A DNA stretch of 38,292 nucleotides from Sporomusa acidovorans (GCF_900101845.1 NZ_FNAM01000049.1:1-38292); one strand, 5' to 3'. Counted from the first letter of the stretch, positions 8,088 through 16,532 are shown. The notes: a model not told the origin generated them from the sequence alone. Made by a program: numbers and translations.

Positions 8088-10063
8088 AGTTTTGCTTTCT
8101 CCTGTTCAAGCATAGTTTTAAATAGCTCTACATCGGGATGCTTTTCTACAGCCATTTTTAAAGTTACCAGACAGAGTTTATCATACATCTTCAATAAGTT
8201 GACATATGCCCTGGGATTATAAGGGGCAGAATTTATCGCCGTTCGGTAATATTCAGTTGCCTCCCAGTACTCTGCTTTTTTACTTTTTATATCCCCCATA
8301 CACACCAGAGCATCAAAACTAACCTGACTATCAGCTAAACAAATGTGCCCATACCGCTCGGCCTCGTTAAGCCGGTCATATCTCAAATATATCTGCATAA
8401 GCCTTAAGGCATGCGTCTTTATCCACGCTTGCTGCATTCTGACTAAAATCTCATCTGCTTTTCTAAAATCCCTATGATCCAGGGCCCTCACCAGTATATC
8501 GAAAAGTAATTCCGAAGAGTCCGTCCTTAAGGTTACCAAACCCAGCTCCTCATTCGGCCTCGCCCGCAGCAACTTAACAATTGCCATAAAGTCCTCATCC
8601 AAGCCTAAGAGTATCAGACTATCGGTAATACTTCGCACTTTGAACGCATTATCCTGAAGCCAAAAGATGATAGCTTTGTTAACCATTACTCTTACATACT
8701 GTTCGCTGTCATTCACATATTCATCAAGCAGCCTTAATGCCTCAATAACCCGGTCCTGCTGTCCCAGACAAACAGCCAGATAAATCTTGGCTTCAGCTGT
8801 ATTTAAACCGGCAGCAACTGCCGCCTCAAGGTATTCCCCAGCCAATTGATAGGCACACTCCATGAACAACATGCGCCCCACAATGAATTTAGCTTCCGCC
8901 GTGCAACAATCACACATATTGGCAAGGGCAATTCTCACATCATCAGTTTCCTCACCTTTTACCAGAATTCGTATAATCTGCTCTAAAGCGCTGTGAAAAG
9001 AAGGGTTATCCTGCAAGCCTGCCAAGTAGTATCTGAGTGCTTCTTCCTCATTGCCAAACTGTTCACAAATTTTGCCCAGGTAATAATAGCTTTTATAACC
9101 TCGCATGCCGGGATAGGCACCATATATATAGGCCTGTTCCCCTTGAGCCGTGGCTTTCATAAAATAGTCGAAGCTTGTGCCATAAGTATTAAGTTCATAG
9201 TAGCAAAGCCCGCCATAATGGTATAAATCAGCGTAATCCGGATATAAGGATAAACCATATTTCACATATTCGATAGCCTCTTCATTCCTGCGCTCCTGGT
9301 AATGAGCCATGACAAGCAGTCGGATAAGTTTTGGATAATACATACTTGCAGGCCCCTCCGGCTTCAGGCCTGCCAGTGCTTTCTTCAGCATTTCAATAGA
9401 TTCTCCATAGCGTTCAGCCCGGTAAAGTTCCAATCCGTATTGATAGATCACATAGTTGTCTTCAGGATATTCTTTTATCTGTTGTTCTAAAATAGCAAGA
9501 TTGCGGTTGATCTTATCTTTTTCCTGAATCTGGCTATCTAGATATCCATAATGATAGATGGCAACATCATGGGCAATAACAATATTGGCATTTTGATCTT
9601 TTTCCAGGATTGAATTTAACACTTGCTCATGAATAATGCCACGGAATCTGTATTCACTCCGGTTTCGGAACAGGCGAAATAAGATGTCCCGGCACTGCTC
9701 AGGCTTTTGATCATTTCCATAGATATTAACAATAGGTATATAATAGCCCTCTACGTCAACCTGAGCCGTAGCTTTACGTAATGCCTCATGTGAAGGAAGC
9801 TCAAGATATTCGTCGGCATCAAGGAACAGCACCCAATCCCCGTTGGCAGCTTCCAATGAAGCATTGCGGGCATCGGCAAAACTGCCGGTCCAAATAAAAT
9901 CAATTATCTTGGCGCCAAAACCGGCGGCAACCTTTTTCGTCTCATCTTTTGACCCGGTATCAACAACAATAATTTCATTAGCTACCCCCTGGACGCTGGC
10001 TAAACACTTGGCAATGCACTTTTCTTCATCACGAACAATCATACATAAACTAATTGTCGGCAT
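8084..10063 (-). CDS. family 2 glycosyltransferase with long TPR tail
   Basis: First gene of the operon, 659 residues. GT-A domain at about 1-230 with TISLCMIVRDEEKCI, IVVDTGSKDET and FLDADEYL. At least five TPR-like repeats follow up to the C-terminus (YQYGLELYRAERYGESIEML; YYLGKICEQFGNEEEALRYY; MGDIKSKKAEYWEATEYY). The start follows GGGGGTGAGG. A perfect sigma-K-like promoter lies just upstream at 10088-10116, so the whole 3407-10063 operon is probably made in the mother cell late in sporulation (inference). The divergent gene encodes a Thr/Ser-rich repeat protein, a natural candidate acceptor. Confidence 0.82.
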   Translation of the reverse strand: MPTISLCMIVRDEEKCIAKCLASVQGVANEIIVVDTGSKDETKKVAAGFGAKIIDFIWTGSFADARNASLEAANGDWVLFLDADEYLELPSHEALRKATAQVDVEGYYIPIVNIYGNDQKPEQCRDILFRLFRNRSEYRFRGIIHEQVLNSILEKDQNANIVIAHDVAIYHYGYLDSQIQEKDKINRNLAILEQQIKEYPEDNYVIYQYGLELYRAERYGESIEMLKKALAGLKPEGPASMYYPKLIRLLVMAHYQERRNEEAIEYVKYGLSLYPDYADLYHYGGLCYYELNTYGTSFDYFMKATAQGEQAYIYGAYPGMRGYKSYYYLGKICEQFGNEEEALRYYLAGLQDNPSFHSALEQIIRILVKGEETDDVRIALANMCDCCTAEAKFIVGRMLFMECAYQLAGEYLEAAVAAGLNTAEAKIYLAVCLGQQDRVIEALRLLDEYVNDSEQYVRVMVNKAIIFWLQDNAFKVRSITDSLILLGLDEDFMAIVKLLRARPNEELGLVTLRTDSSELLFDILVRALDHRDFRKADEILVRMQQAWIKTHALRLMQIYLRYDRLNEAERYGHICLADSQVSFDALVCMGDIKSKKAEYWEATEYYRTAINSAPYNPRAYVNLLKMYDKLCLVTLKMAVEKHPDVELFKTMLEQEKAKL

Positions 10064-10087
10064 TTCCTCACCCCCTGAATACGTAAT

Positions 10088-10116
10088 TAATATATGTTTC
10101 GCCGGTCACGGTGGTG
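10088..10116 (-). promoter_or_regulatory. sigma-K-like promoter for the GT operon
   Basis: On the minus strand CACC (10116-10113), a 16-base spacer, then CATATATTA (10096-10088). This fits the Bacillus sigma-K consensus mACm-N16/17-CATAnnnTA at every defined position. The start codon of the first glycosyltransferase is 25 bases beyond the -10 box, leaving room for a short leader with the GGGGGTGAGG ribosome site. Confidence 0.6.
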
Positions 10117-10233
10117 ACTTCCAGGCCTATACTAAACTACATACAATATACTAAAGATTTGCAGGCGGGTGGTGTGTTGGCAAAAGCGGAATATATACAT
10201 ATAAAATAATTTAATTTTTATGTTTAGACCATT

Positions 10234-10262
10234 AACCTCTATTTATCAAGGGTCATAGACTA
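10234..10262 (+). promoter_or_regulatory. sigma-K-like promoter for the octapeptide-repeat gene
   Basis: AACC (10234-10237), 16 bases, CATAGACTA (10254-10262): a full match to mACm-N16-CATAnnnTA. It leaves a leader of about 80 bases before the start at 10351. It faces away from the minus-strand promoter in the same gap, making a divergent pair. Confidence 0.6.
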
Positions 10263-10272
10263 TACCATGAGG

Positions 10273-10289
10273 TAACATCATTGATGTTA
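10273..10289. promoter_or_regulatory. 17-base perfect palindrome in the leader (possible operator)
   Basis: TAACATCA-T-TGATGTTA is a perfect palindrome starting ten bases past the -10 box, so it overlaps the expected transcription start and early leader of the gene at 10351. It could be an operator for a mother-cell regulator or a short RNA hairpin. A GAGGT/ACCTC pair encloses it more loosely. Binding factor unknown. Confidence 0.4.
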
Positions 10290-10350
10290 TGTTAAATATC
10301 GTCATCACCTCGCATAATATTCGCATTTCGACGTAAGGGGGAATAAAAAA

Positions 10351-11328
10351 ATGCCTAACTTTAAGGTCTTTCAAGATCAAGCCCAACAAATGAAGGTGCA
10401 AATCTATGGTAATGATACTAGTTCGGCATTAAAAACCACAAACGGAAGTTTGGACGTTAGCGCTAGCACTACACTGCCGATTTGTACTACTACCACTACT
10501 CCGGTTAGCGCTGCTTCGGCTTTGCCTATCTGCACGACTTCCGTTCTGCCTATTTGTACTACCGCCACTACTCCGGTCAGTGCTGCTTCGGCACTGCCTA
10601 TCTGCACGACTTCCGATGTTCCAATAACCACCACAACTGCTTTGCCTATTTGTACTACTGTCACTACTCCGGTTAGCGCTGCTTCAGCTCTGCCTATCTG
10701 CACGACTTCCGTTCTGCCTATTTGTACTACCGCCACTACTCCGGTCAGTGCTGCTTCGGCACTGCCTATCTGTACGACTACCGTTCTGCCGATTTGCACT
10801 ACCGCCACTACTCCGGTCAGTGCTGCTTCGGCACTGCCTATCTGCACGACTACCGTTCTGCCGATTTGTACTACTGCCACTACTCCGGTCAGCGCTGCTT
10901 CGGCCTTGCCTATCTGCACGACTTCCGATGTTCCAATAACTGCCGCCTCTGCTTTGCCTATCTGCCCAACTGTTACAATCCCGGTTTCCGTTGCGCTCTC
11001 TACAACCGATGTCGTTTTTGGCCCTATCACCAACATCGGTGGCGGCGGTCCTGGTGCACAAGCCCAGGTACTGAGTCTTGGGCAATGGACGTACGGTATC
11101 GTGAATAACTCCGCAACTGGCAATAATGCGCAAGCATACCTTCAGGTTAGTCCGGATGCAACCAACTGGATACAGGACGGCGCAACAATATCACTTGCCT
11201 ACAACGGCACAGGCGTCCTTATCAACTCTATCTTCCTCAAATATGCCCGTGTATACTACTATGCGGAAGGCGGTACCGCAAGTGCCGTAACACTCAATAT
11301 CTTCTTACAAGGCAATGCGGTTGAGTAG
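10351..11328 (+). CDS. octapeptide-repeat, DUF6385-domain surface protein
   Basis: A 325-residue protein in three parts. Residues 1-40 are a short leader without a classical signal peptide. Residues 41-216 are 22 uninterrupted octapeptides of the form x-x-P-[IV]-[CST]-[TA]-[TA]-x, grouped in threes, very rich in Thr, Ser and Ala and carrying 13 Cys, all in PIC[TP]T. Residues about 220-325 match DUF6385 (QWTYGIVNNS, AYLQVSPDATNW, FLKYARVYYY, LNIFLQGNAVE), a domain found in Firmicute surface proteins. I infer a spore-surface filament or exosporium-type protein: regular beta-strand repeats, O-glycosylation sites, possible disulfide crosslinks and a globular C-terminal head. The ribosome site is TAAGGGGG. 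A sigma-K-like promoter precedes it and a strong terminator follows. No biochemical function known. Confidence 0.8.
   Translation: MPNFKVFQDQAQQMKVQIYGNDTSSALKTTNGSLDVSASTTLPICTTTTTPVSAASALPICTTSVLPICTTATTPVSAASALPICTTSDVPITTTTALPICTTVTTPVSAASALPICTTSVLPICTTATTPVSAASALPICTTTVLPICTTATTPVSAASALPICTTTVLPICTTATTPVSAASALPICTTSDVPITAASALPICPTVTIPVSVALSTTDVVFGPITNIGGGGPGAQAQVLSLGQWTYGIVNNSATGNNAQAYLQVSPDATNWIQDGATISLAYNGTGVLINSIFLKYARVYYYAEGGTASAVTLNIFLQGNAVE
10471..10998 (+). repeat. 22 tandem 24-bp coding repeats (octapeptides)
   Basis: In-frame 24-base units encode three octad types, TTPVSAAS, ALPICTTS/T and VLPICTTA, mostly repeating in that order as a 72-base super-unit. DVPITTTT or DVPITAAS replaces the VLPIC type at two places (octads 7 and 20), each time followed by an extra ALPIC octad. 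Units within a super-unit type are near-identical at the DNA level, pointing to recent expansion and likely length variation between strains. Confidence 0.9.
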
Positions 11329-11360
11329 TATGTTATAGGAATAAATGCTGCTTTATGTTC

Positions 11361-11399
11361 AATACGTTTCCCCCATCTTACTGATGGGGGAAACGTATT
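11361..11399 (+). terminator. strong hairpin terminator
   Basis: Perfect 17-bp stem (AATACGTTTCCCCCATC at 11361-11377 with 11383-11399) and a 5-base loop, 33 bases after the octapeptide-repeat gene. The T-run after the stem is short, so it may also work as a transcript-stabilising 3' hairpin that gives more of the repeat protein than of the genes downstream. Confidence 0.75.
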
Positions 11400-11450
11400 T
11401 ATAGCCAAATGTTATTTGTTACTTTTTATGTGAAATGTAGGTGAATTTTT

Positions 11451-12314
11451 ATGCCTAGCACGTATATTAAGCCCCCTCTTATTGACGCCTATATCACCCG
11501 CCACCGCACAGTTGCAAAAACCATGAAGCATAGCTACTTATTAGTAGGGAGACATTTAAATTCATACTATGAATCAATTGCCGTATGGGATTTGAGTTCA
11601 CTTCCTTATGATCTGGATATTAGATCCGCTACAGCAAATTTCTTTATCGCTTATAATAATTCACAATGCCCCAACGCAATCGAAGCTTACCCCATCATTT
11701 CCCGCTGGAAGTCATTCTCTGCATCCTTGCGTCATCCTCCCCTCACAACCCGTAATCCCATTGCCACAGCAGCAATCTCTAACACTACCGAACAACTATC
11801 GTTTGGTATCACTGCGTTAGTGAAAAAATGGCAAAATAATGAAGCCGCCAATCTGGGGCTCTTACTTAGGATGTCGGAACCGGTTTCTTCTGATAGTTCA
11901 GTCTCATTATTTAGTGGAAATTATTATGATTCTTACTGCTGGCCATTTATAGAAATTAACTATAATTCACCCGACGTAGTTCCCTGTATTTATAAACCAG
12001 AAACGATTAATGTATCTGACATCGTACGCACAGCCGGCGACTGGTCTTATACCATACCGCTTGATATACTACTTTACAATTACTCCTATACCATTAGCAA
12101 TTTCGGTACCAATCCCGCTTTAGTTCGCCTGCAGGTCAGCGCCGATGGTCTTTACTGGCTGGAGCAGTCCGCTCTCAACATACTCGCCCCCTCAAAAACT
12201 GTAGCCTTGGCACCTGATACCATTACTCGCTATGCCCGCGTAGCTTTTTGTTCGTTAAACGCGAATCAGAACACAACCTTAAGTATCTGTACTCAAGGTC
12301 GGACAACAATATAA
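11451..12314 (+). CDS. DNRLRE-like and DUF6385 domain protein
   Basis: A 287-residue protein. The first about 165 residues (AYITRHRTVAKTMKHSYLLVG, ESIAVWDLSSLP, ATANFFIAYN, SFGITALVKKW, LGLLLRMSEP) resemble the DNRLRE beta-sandwich seen in surface proteins. Residues about 185-287 are a second DUF6385 domain (DWSYTIPLDI, ALVRLQVSADGLYW, RYARVAFCS, LSICTQGR), related to the end of the previous gene's product. No signal peptide, as is common for spore-layer proteins assembled from the mother cell. The ribosome site is GTAGGTGA. It is followed after 27 bases by a glycosyltransferase gene. Probably a structural surface protein; the DNRLRE assignment is less sure than DUF6385. Confidence 0.72.
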   Translation: MPSTYIKPPLIDAYITRHRTVAKTMKHSYLLVGRHLNSYYESIAVWDLSSLPYDLDIRSATANFFIAYNNSQCPNAIEAYPIISRWKSFSASLRHPPLTTRNPIATAAISNTTEQLSFGITALVKKWQNNEAANLGLLLRMSEPVSSDSSVSLFSGNYYDSYCWPFIEINYNSPDVVPCIYKPETINVSDIVRTAGDWSYTIPLDILLYNYSYTISNFGTNPALVRLQVSADGLYWLEQSALNILAPSKTVALAPDTITRYARVAFCSLNANQNTTLSICTQGRTTI

Positions 12315-12341
12315 TCTTCTTCCAGAAGGGTGAGAATGTGC

Positions 12342-13892
12342 ATGAATTGTGTTTGTATGCTTCCTTTTTTTATCAATAAAAATGAAGCCTTATTTGAATC
12401 TGAGATGAAAATGGCCCATGATTGTTTAAAAAGTCTAGCTTACAGTCAAGATCTGAAATTAGTCATCTATAATCAGGGTAGCCTGACGAATCAGGAGCTA
12501 AACGAATATCTGCAGAACTTTGATCTTGACTATGACATAATAGGTGATGAAATTAATGTCGGCATTACAATGGCCAGATACCGGTCGCTGCAATATATCT
12601 ATCAAAAGTATTGTGCGGTAAACTATATTGCGGAAATCCATGTGGACATGATTTTTTCGCCAAACTGGCATAAACCCTTAATTGACTGTTTGGAAAGCAG
12701 CGAAGAACCCTTAATCTCCCCACGCATATTATCCCTCAAAAATAATACTTATGAATTTTTTGATAATGCGGAATCTGTCAGCAGTTTACCTGATACAGTA
12801 GAAGAAGTGATGGCTTTACTGCAGAATTCGGCTAAAGATGGTATTATAGAAGGCTTTGTTCATCCTGTTATTCATAAAGTCAGTATCTTGAAAAATATAC
12901 CAGTTTATGATGTCGGCTTCTTAACAGGAAAACAAAATTTTGAAGATGATAGCCTATTATTAGGCTATAGTTATTATTTGGGTACAGCCAAACGGTGGAA
13001 ACCCAAATGCTGTCTACATTCCTGTGTTTTTCATAAAGTCGTGGGGCAGCGCTCCCAACTCCCCAATATACGTGAGGAATGGCAAAGAAACTTCCAGGGA
13101 TTATTTACTCAATATGGCGCCTACGGGTTAAAAGAACTAAGCAGAATTCATGACAATCATCCGTTTTTTTATGCTCAATATCGTAACAGCGTTATGGATC
13201 GTCAGGCATATTTGTGGCAACAGGCAAAAGCAAAACAGCCTGACGAGACTTTTGATATTTACAATTCGCGGTATATCTTAGAAACAGACGAACAAAGTAA
13301 AACATGTTTATTAAAAATACCGGATGGTTGGTGGAGCCGCTTTTATGAGTATCATTGGGCAGCATGCTTTGCTCAAAAGAATGATATCTGCTTAGATGCC
13401 GGTTGCGGCGTAATCCATCCATTTAAATACTTTTTAAGCGCTACCTGCAAAGAAGTATATGCCTGCGATTTAGATAGAAGAATATTAGATAAAGAAGAAC
13501 AATTACAAATGCTGCTCAATTACTTTTCAGCAGAGGATATTGAGAAAGCCAAAACCCGCATTGACAACATCAACTTTACCGTATGTTCATTAAAATCATT
13601 ACCTTACAAAAACGATATGTTTGATAAAATATATTGCCTATCTGCCTTAAATGATTTAGCTAACAAGGAAATCCAGGAAATTCTTGCTGAATTCTACCGT
13701 ACGCTGACAAAGACAGGCTTGTTAATCATAACCATCGATAATCCGGCGATGAAATTACGTTTTTTAGCTGACTGTGTAAAACAGGCAGGATTTACATTTG
13801 TCGGCCATCTGGATTTAACACTCCCCAATAATGCGTTATACTCTAACATCAATGGCGGCTTAACTTGTTTTCGTTTATTGGTTAAAAAATAA
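12342..13892 (+). CDS. glycosyltransferase-methyltransferase fusion
   Basis: A 516-residue protein. Residues about 1-300 form a GT-A-like glycosyltransferase (LKLVIYNQG, GITMARYRSLQYIY, AEIHVDMIFSPNW in the place of the metal motif, GFLTGKQNFEDDSLLLGYSYY). Residues about 320-516 form a class I SAM methyltransferase (ICLDAGCGVIHPF glycine motif, VYACDLDRRI, FDKIYCLSALNDLA, TKTGLLIITID). It could add a sugar and methylate it. I start at 12342 because the next gene, a close paralogue, begins with the same MNCVCMLPFF and both have a ribosome site at fitting distance; a GTG at 12330 or ATG at 12336 is possible. It is cotranscribed with the DUF6385 gene upstream, so that product may be a substrate. 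Confidence 0.72.
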   Translation: MNCVCMLPFFINKNEALFESEMKMAHDCLKSLAYSQDLKLVIYNQGSLTNQELNEYLQNFDLDYDIIGDEINVGITMARYRSLQYIYQKYCAVNYIAEIHVDMIFSPNWHKPLIDCLESSEEPLISPRILSLKNNTYEFFDNAESVSSLPDTVEEVMALLQNSAKDGIIEGFVHPVIHKVSILKNIPVYDVGFLTGKQNFEDDSLLLGYSYYLGTAKRWKPKCCLHSCVFHKVVGQRSQLPNIREEWQRNFQGLFTQYGAYGLKELSRIHDNHPFFYAQYRNSVMDRQAYLWQQAKAKQPDETFDIYNSRYILETDEQSKTCLLKIPDGWWSRFYEYHWAACFAQKNDICLDAGCGVIHPFKYFLSATCKEVYACDLDRRILDKEEQLQMLLNYFSAEDIEKAKTRIDNINFTVCSLKSLPYKNDMFDKIYCLSALNDLANKEIQEILAEFYRTLTKTGLLIITIDNPAMKLRFLADCVKQAGFTFVGHLDLTLPNNALYSNINGGLTCFRLLVKK

Positions 13893-13971
13893 GCGCCAAA
13901 ATCAATAGGTTTTCGATCAAAGAATACTGATCTGGTTGCTGCTTTTCTAATGGAGAGGAGTGAAACAACGC

Positions 13972-14892
13972 ATGAATTGTGTATGTATGCTTCCCTTTTT
14001 TATCAATAAGAATGAATCCTTATATGAATCTGACATGAAAATGGCCCATGATTGTTTAAAAAGTCTAGCCTACAGTCAAAACCTGAAATTAGTCATCTAT
14101 AACCAAGGCGGTCTAACCAATCAGGAGCTAACAGCATATCTGCAGCGCTTTGCTCTTGACTACGACATAATTGGAGATGGAATAAATGTCGGCATAACGA
14201 TGGCCAGATACCGGTCACTGCAATATATATATCAACAATATAGTGCTGCAAACTATATTGCAGAAATCCATGTGGATATGATTTTTTCGCAAAACTGGCA
14301 CATGCCTTTAATTGATTATCTGGAGAGCAGCGAAGAACCTTTAATTTCCCCACGTATATTGACAGCAGAAAATAACTGTTATGCGTTTAGTGATAATGCG
14401 GAAACAATCAGCAGCTTCCCTGATACAGTAGAAGAAGTGATGGCTTTACTGCAGAAATCCACTAAAGATGGCATTGTAGAAGGATTTGTCCATCCTGTTA
14501 TTCATAAAGTCAGTATCCTGAAAAATATACCAGCCTATGATGTTGGATTTTTAACTGGAAAACAAGGCTATGAGGATGATAGCTTGTTATTAGGTTATAG
14601 TTATTATTTGGGTACATCGAAAAAATGGAGACCAAAACGCTGGTTACGCTCATGCGTTTATCATAAAACAATCGGACAAAGATTTTTATTGCCGAATTTA
14701 TCCGAGGAATTCCAAAAAAACTACTTAGGATTGTACACCCAATACGCCGCCTATGGCTTAAAAGAACTGGCTAGAATTCATGGTAACCAGCCGCACTTTT
14801 ACGCCCAATATCGCAACAGTATAATCGATCCGGATGCCTACTTCTGGCAAATGCCGGAAGATAAGCAGGATAATAAACTTCAAGGCAACTAA
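13972..14892 (+). CDS. glycosyltransferase, paralogue without methyltransferase
   Basis: A 306-residue protein nearly identical in layout and very similar in sequence to the N-terminal 300 residues of the preceding gene (both have MAHDCLKSLAYSQ, GITMARYRSLQYIYQ, AEIHVDMIFS, EGFVHPVIHKVSILKNIP, EDDSLLLGYSYYLGT). It stops where the methyltransferase would begin. A tandem duplication with loss or gain of the second domain explains it. The start at 13972 follows GGAGAGGAG; a GTG at 13960 in the same frame would place the ribosome site too close. It is the last plus-strand gene before a shared terminator. Confidence 0.72.
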   Translation: MNCVCMLPFFINKNESLYESDMKMAHDCLKSLAYSQNLKLVIYNQGGLTNQELTAYLQRFALDYDIIGDGINVGITMARYRSLQYIYQQYSAANYIAEIHVDMIFSQNWHMPLIDYLESSEEPLISPRILTAENNCYAFSDNAETISSFPDTVEEVMALLQKSTKDGIVEGFVHPVIHKVSILKNIPAYDVGFLTGKQGYEDDSLLLGYSYYLGTSKKWRPKRWLRSCVYHKTIGQRFLLPNLSEEFQKNYLGLYTQYAAYGLKELARIHGNQPHFYAQYRNSIIDPDAYFWQMPEDKQDNKLQGN

Positions 14893-14962
14893 TTCAAGAT
14901 TTATATTGAAAATAGGCGAGCGTACTAAAGAATACTTAAATACCGGAAAATCGCAAACAAAA

Positions 14963-15009
14963 AAAGTACACAACATTGGTGCACTTAACTTGCACTTGTT
15001 GTGTACTTT
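14963..15009. terminator. bidirectional terminator between convergent operons
   Basis: Perfect 13-bp outer stem (AAAGTACACAACA at 14963-14975 with 14997-15009) enclosing an inner GTGCA/TGCAC stem. An A-run lies on the left and TTTAAATTT on the right, so it can end both the plus-strand GT genes and the minus-strand nucleotidyltransferase operon. Confidence 0.75.
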
Positions 15010-15071
15010 AAATTTGCAAAAGAAATTCCTATATCTTTGGTACGTTGTATAAAGAACAGAAACACGACTTA

Positions 15072-15773
15072 TTAAGTATGAAAAAGCAAACTAAGTTCAA
15101 CGACATCCTGTACGGGAACCGCCTTGACTAGTTTATTACGGCGAATAATTCCATTCATGGCCGGACACAGGAACATAGTATTGTTATAACTATATAATTT
15201 ATCAAATCGTATGCTATCAGCCGCGGCCTCTAAAAATAATGGTAAGTCTCTAAAAAAGTAAACCCCGGCAGATACCGCGTTGGAAATTACCTTTTTCTCG
15301 GCAGTTTGTTTCACCCATTGCCCGGACATCTCTAAATAACTATATTGCGGATTGTTCGATTTAAAATAAGGAATAATTCCGCCAATAAACGGATTGTTCG
15401 CAAATATTTCGACAGGATTCAACTCACTCTGAAAAATAATATCCACTAAATCAACGACAACAGGTTGATCATAGTTGTTTAGCAGCGCTGCCCCTGCCAA
15501 CGCGGATAATAAGGCTCCCTTACTTAACCCCGAAAGCTTTACAAAATGGCAGCCGGAAAATTCCTCCTGAAGGTATGAGATTACCTTTTCTGTACCTTCG
15601 GTGTCCCGGAGAACAAACGTTATTGCTTCTTCTCCTAGTAAAGAATTGTACCAGGTACGCGATTTTAATACCTTTTTTATTAATGGCTCCCCATCAATAG
15701 GAACTAAGGGTTTTATCCCATGCTTTTCGGTATTAAAATCCGGCCCTGCTAACGGCACAATACAGGATATCAT
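15072..15773 (-). CDS. nucleotidyltransferase-fold protein, degenerate motif
   Basis: A 233-residue protein that aligns in outline with sugar-phosphate nucleotidyltransferases: ISCIVPLAGPDF at the N-terminus, IKPLVPIDGEPLI for the PKP-type lysine loop, and VVVDLVDIIF where the metal-binding Asp is expected. The signature GxGxR of active enzymes is missing (AGPDFNTEKHG), including the triphosphate-binding Arg. It may bind but not turn over nucleotide sugar, or use another donor. The start overlaps the upstream stop as ATGA. It is the last gene of an operon whose previous member is an intact-looking relative, so it may be a partner subunit (inference). Confidence 0.65.
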   Translation of the reverse strand: MISCIVPLAGPDFNTEKHGIKPLVPIDGEPLIKKVLKSRTWYNSLLGEEAITFVLRDTEGTEKVISYLQEEFSGCHFVKLSGLSKGALLSALAGAALLNNYDQPVVVDLVDIIFQSELNPVEIFANNPFIGGIIPYFKSNNPQYSYLEMSGQWVKQTAEKKVISNAVSAGVYFFRDLPLFLEAAADSIRFDKLYSYNNTMFLCPAMNGIIRRNKLVKAVPVQDVVELSLLFHT

Positions 15774-16495
15774 GCCATTCTCCCCAGATAGGCGGCTAGA
15801 TCTTCCGGCGTTCCCAGCCCATGCATTTGTTCAAAGTCAATCATATAGATACCGATTCTTTTGTTGTCCTTTATCGCATAGTTATAAGTGGGACAAGTGT
15901 AAAATTCATTATTTATCCGGTCATTTTCAATAATCATTTGGATAGCGTAATTGACGAAGTCCTTCCCCCTTGAATACAGGTAAATTCCAACTGTTGCAAT
16001 ATCCGAAATCGGTTCTTTTTCCTTTACCTCTTGCACCAGACCAAAGTGATCTGTCTTGGCAAAAGACCATTTGGGACTTTTTTCTTTATCTATGAATGTC
16101 AGGATCGAACCATCCAATCCTCTGCCAAGACAATCATTAATAAAAAGACTAATATCTAAGTCGACGAGTTGATCGGCATTGGCGATTAACAATGGTTCAT
16201 CGTTATCAATATGCGCCTTAGCATACAGCACCGTGCAGGCTGTACCTTCGGTTTGCTTATCAATGGCAATAAATTTTACATCATATTCTTTTTCTATGAG
16301 GGCAACTGTTTGTGCTTCGGACTCAAGATGCTCTTTCCTGGCAATTAATAAATATCTTGCCTGATGGTAGCGCAAGTTGTTAACAACACGCGCTACCATT
16401 GGTTGACCGGCAACATCGATAAAGGGCTTGGGACTTTTATATCCCGCTTTCACAAACCGGCTGCCGGCACCGGCCATAGGTATGACAATATTCAT
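15770..16495 (-). CDS. sugar-phosphate nucleotidyltransferase
   Basis: A 241-residue NTP-transferase family protein, predicted to couple a sugar 1-phosphate (or similar phosphate) with an NTP to give a nucleotide-activated donor. Motifs: IPMAGAGSRF at residues 4-13, SPKPF at about 21-25, LLIANADQLVDLD for the metal-binding Asp, then VGIYLYSRG. It is short compared with RmlA (about 290) and close to LicC/HddC-type enzymes in size. Specificity cannot be read. The ribosome site is AAAGGAGC. It is coupled by ATGA to the degenerate relative downstream. Confidence 0.75.
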   Translation of the reverse strand: MNIVIPMAGAGSRFVKAGYKSPKPFIDVAGQPMVARVVNNLRYHQARYLLIARKEHLESEAQTVALIEKEYDVKFIAIDKQTEGTACTVLYAKAHIDNDEPLLIANADQLVDLDISLFINDCLGRGLDGSILTFIDKEKSPKWSFAKTDHFGLVQEVKEKEPISDIATVGIYLYSRGKDFVNYAIQMIIENDRINNEFYTCPTYNYAIKDNKRIGIYMIDFEQMHGLGTPEDLAAYLGRMA

Positions 16496-16532
16496 ATTTG
16501 TCAGCTCCTTTAAACAATTGGGATGGTGGAGG

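Noticed and set aside
10404..11133. Long open frames on the minus strand and in other plus frames across the octapeptide-repeat gene.
   Set aside because: They are shadows of the 24-base repeat, which keeps all frames open; none has a ribosome site or a recognisable domain.
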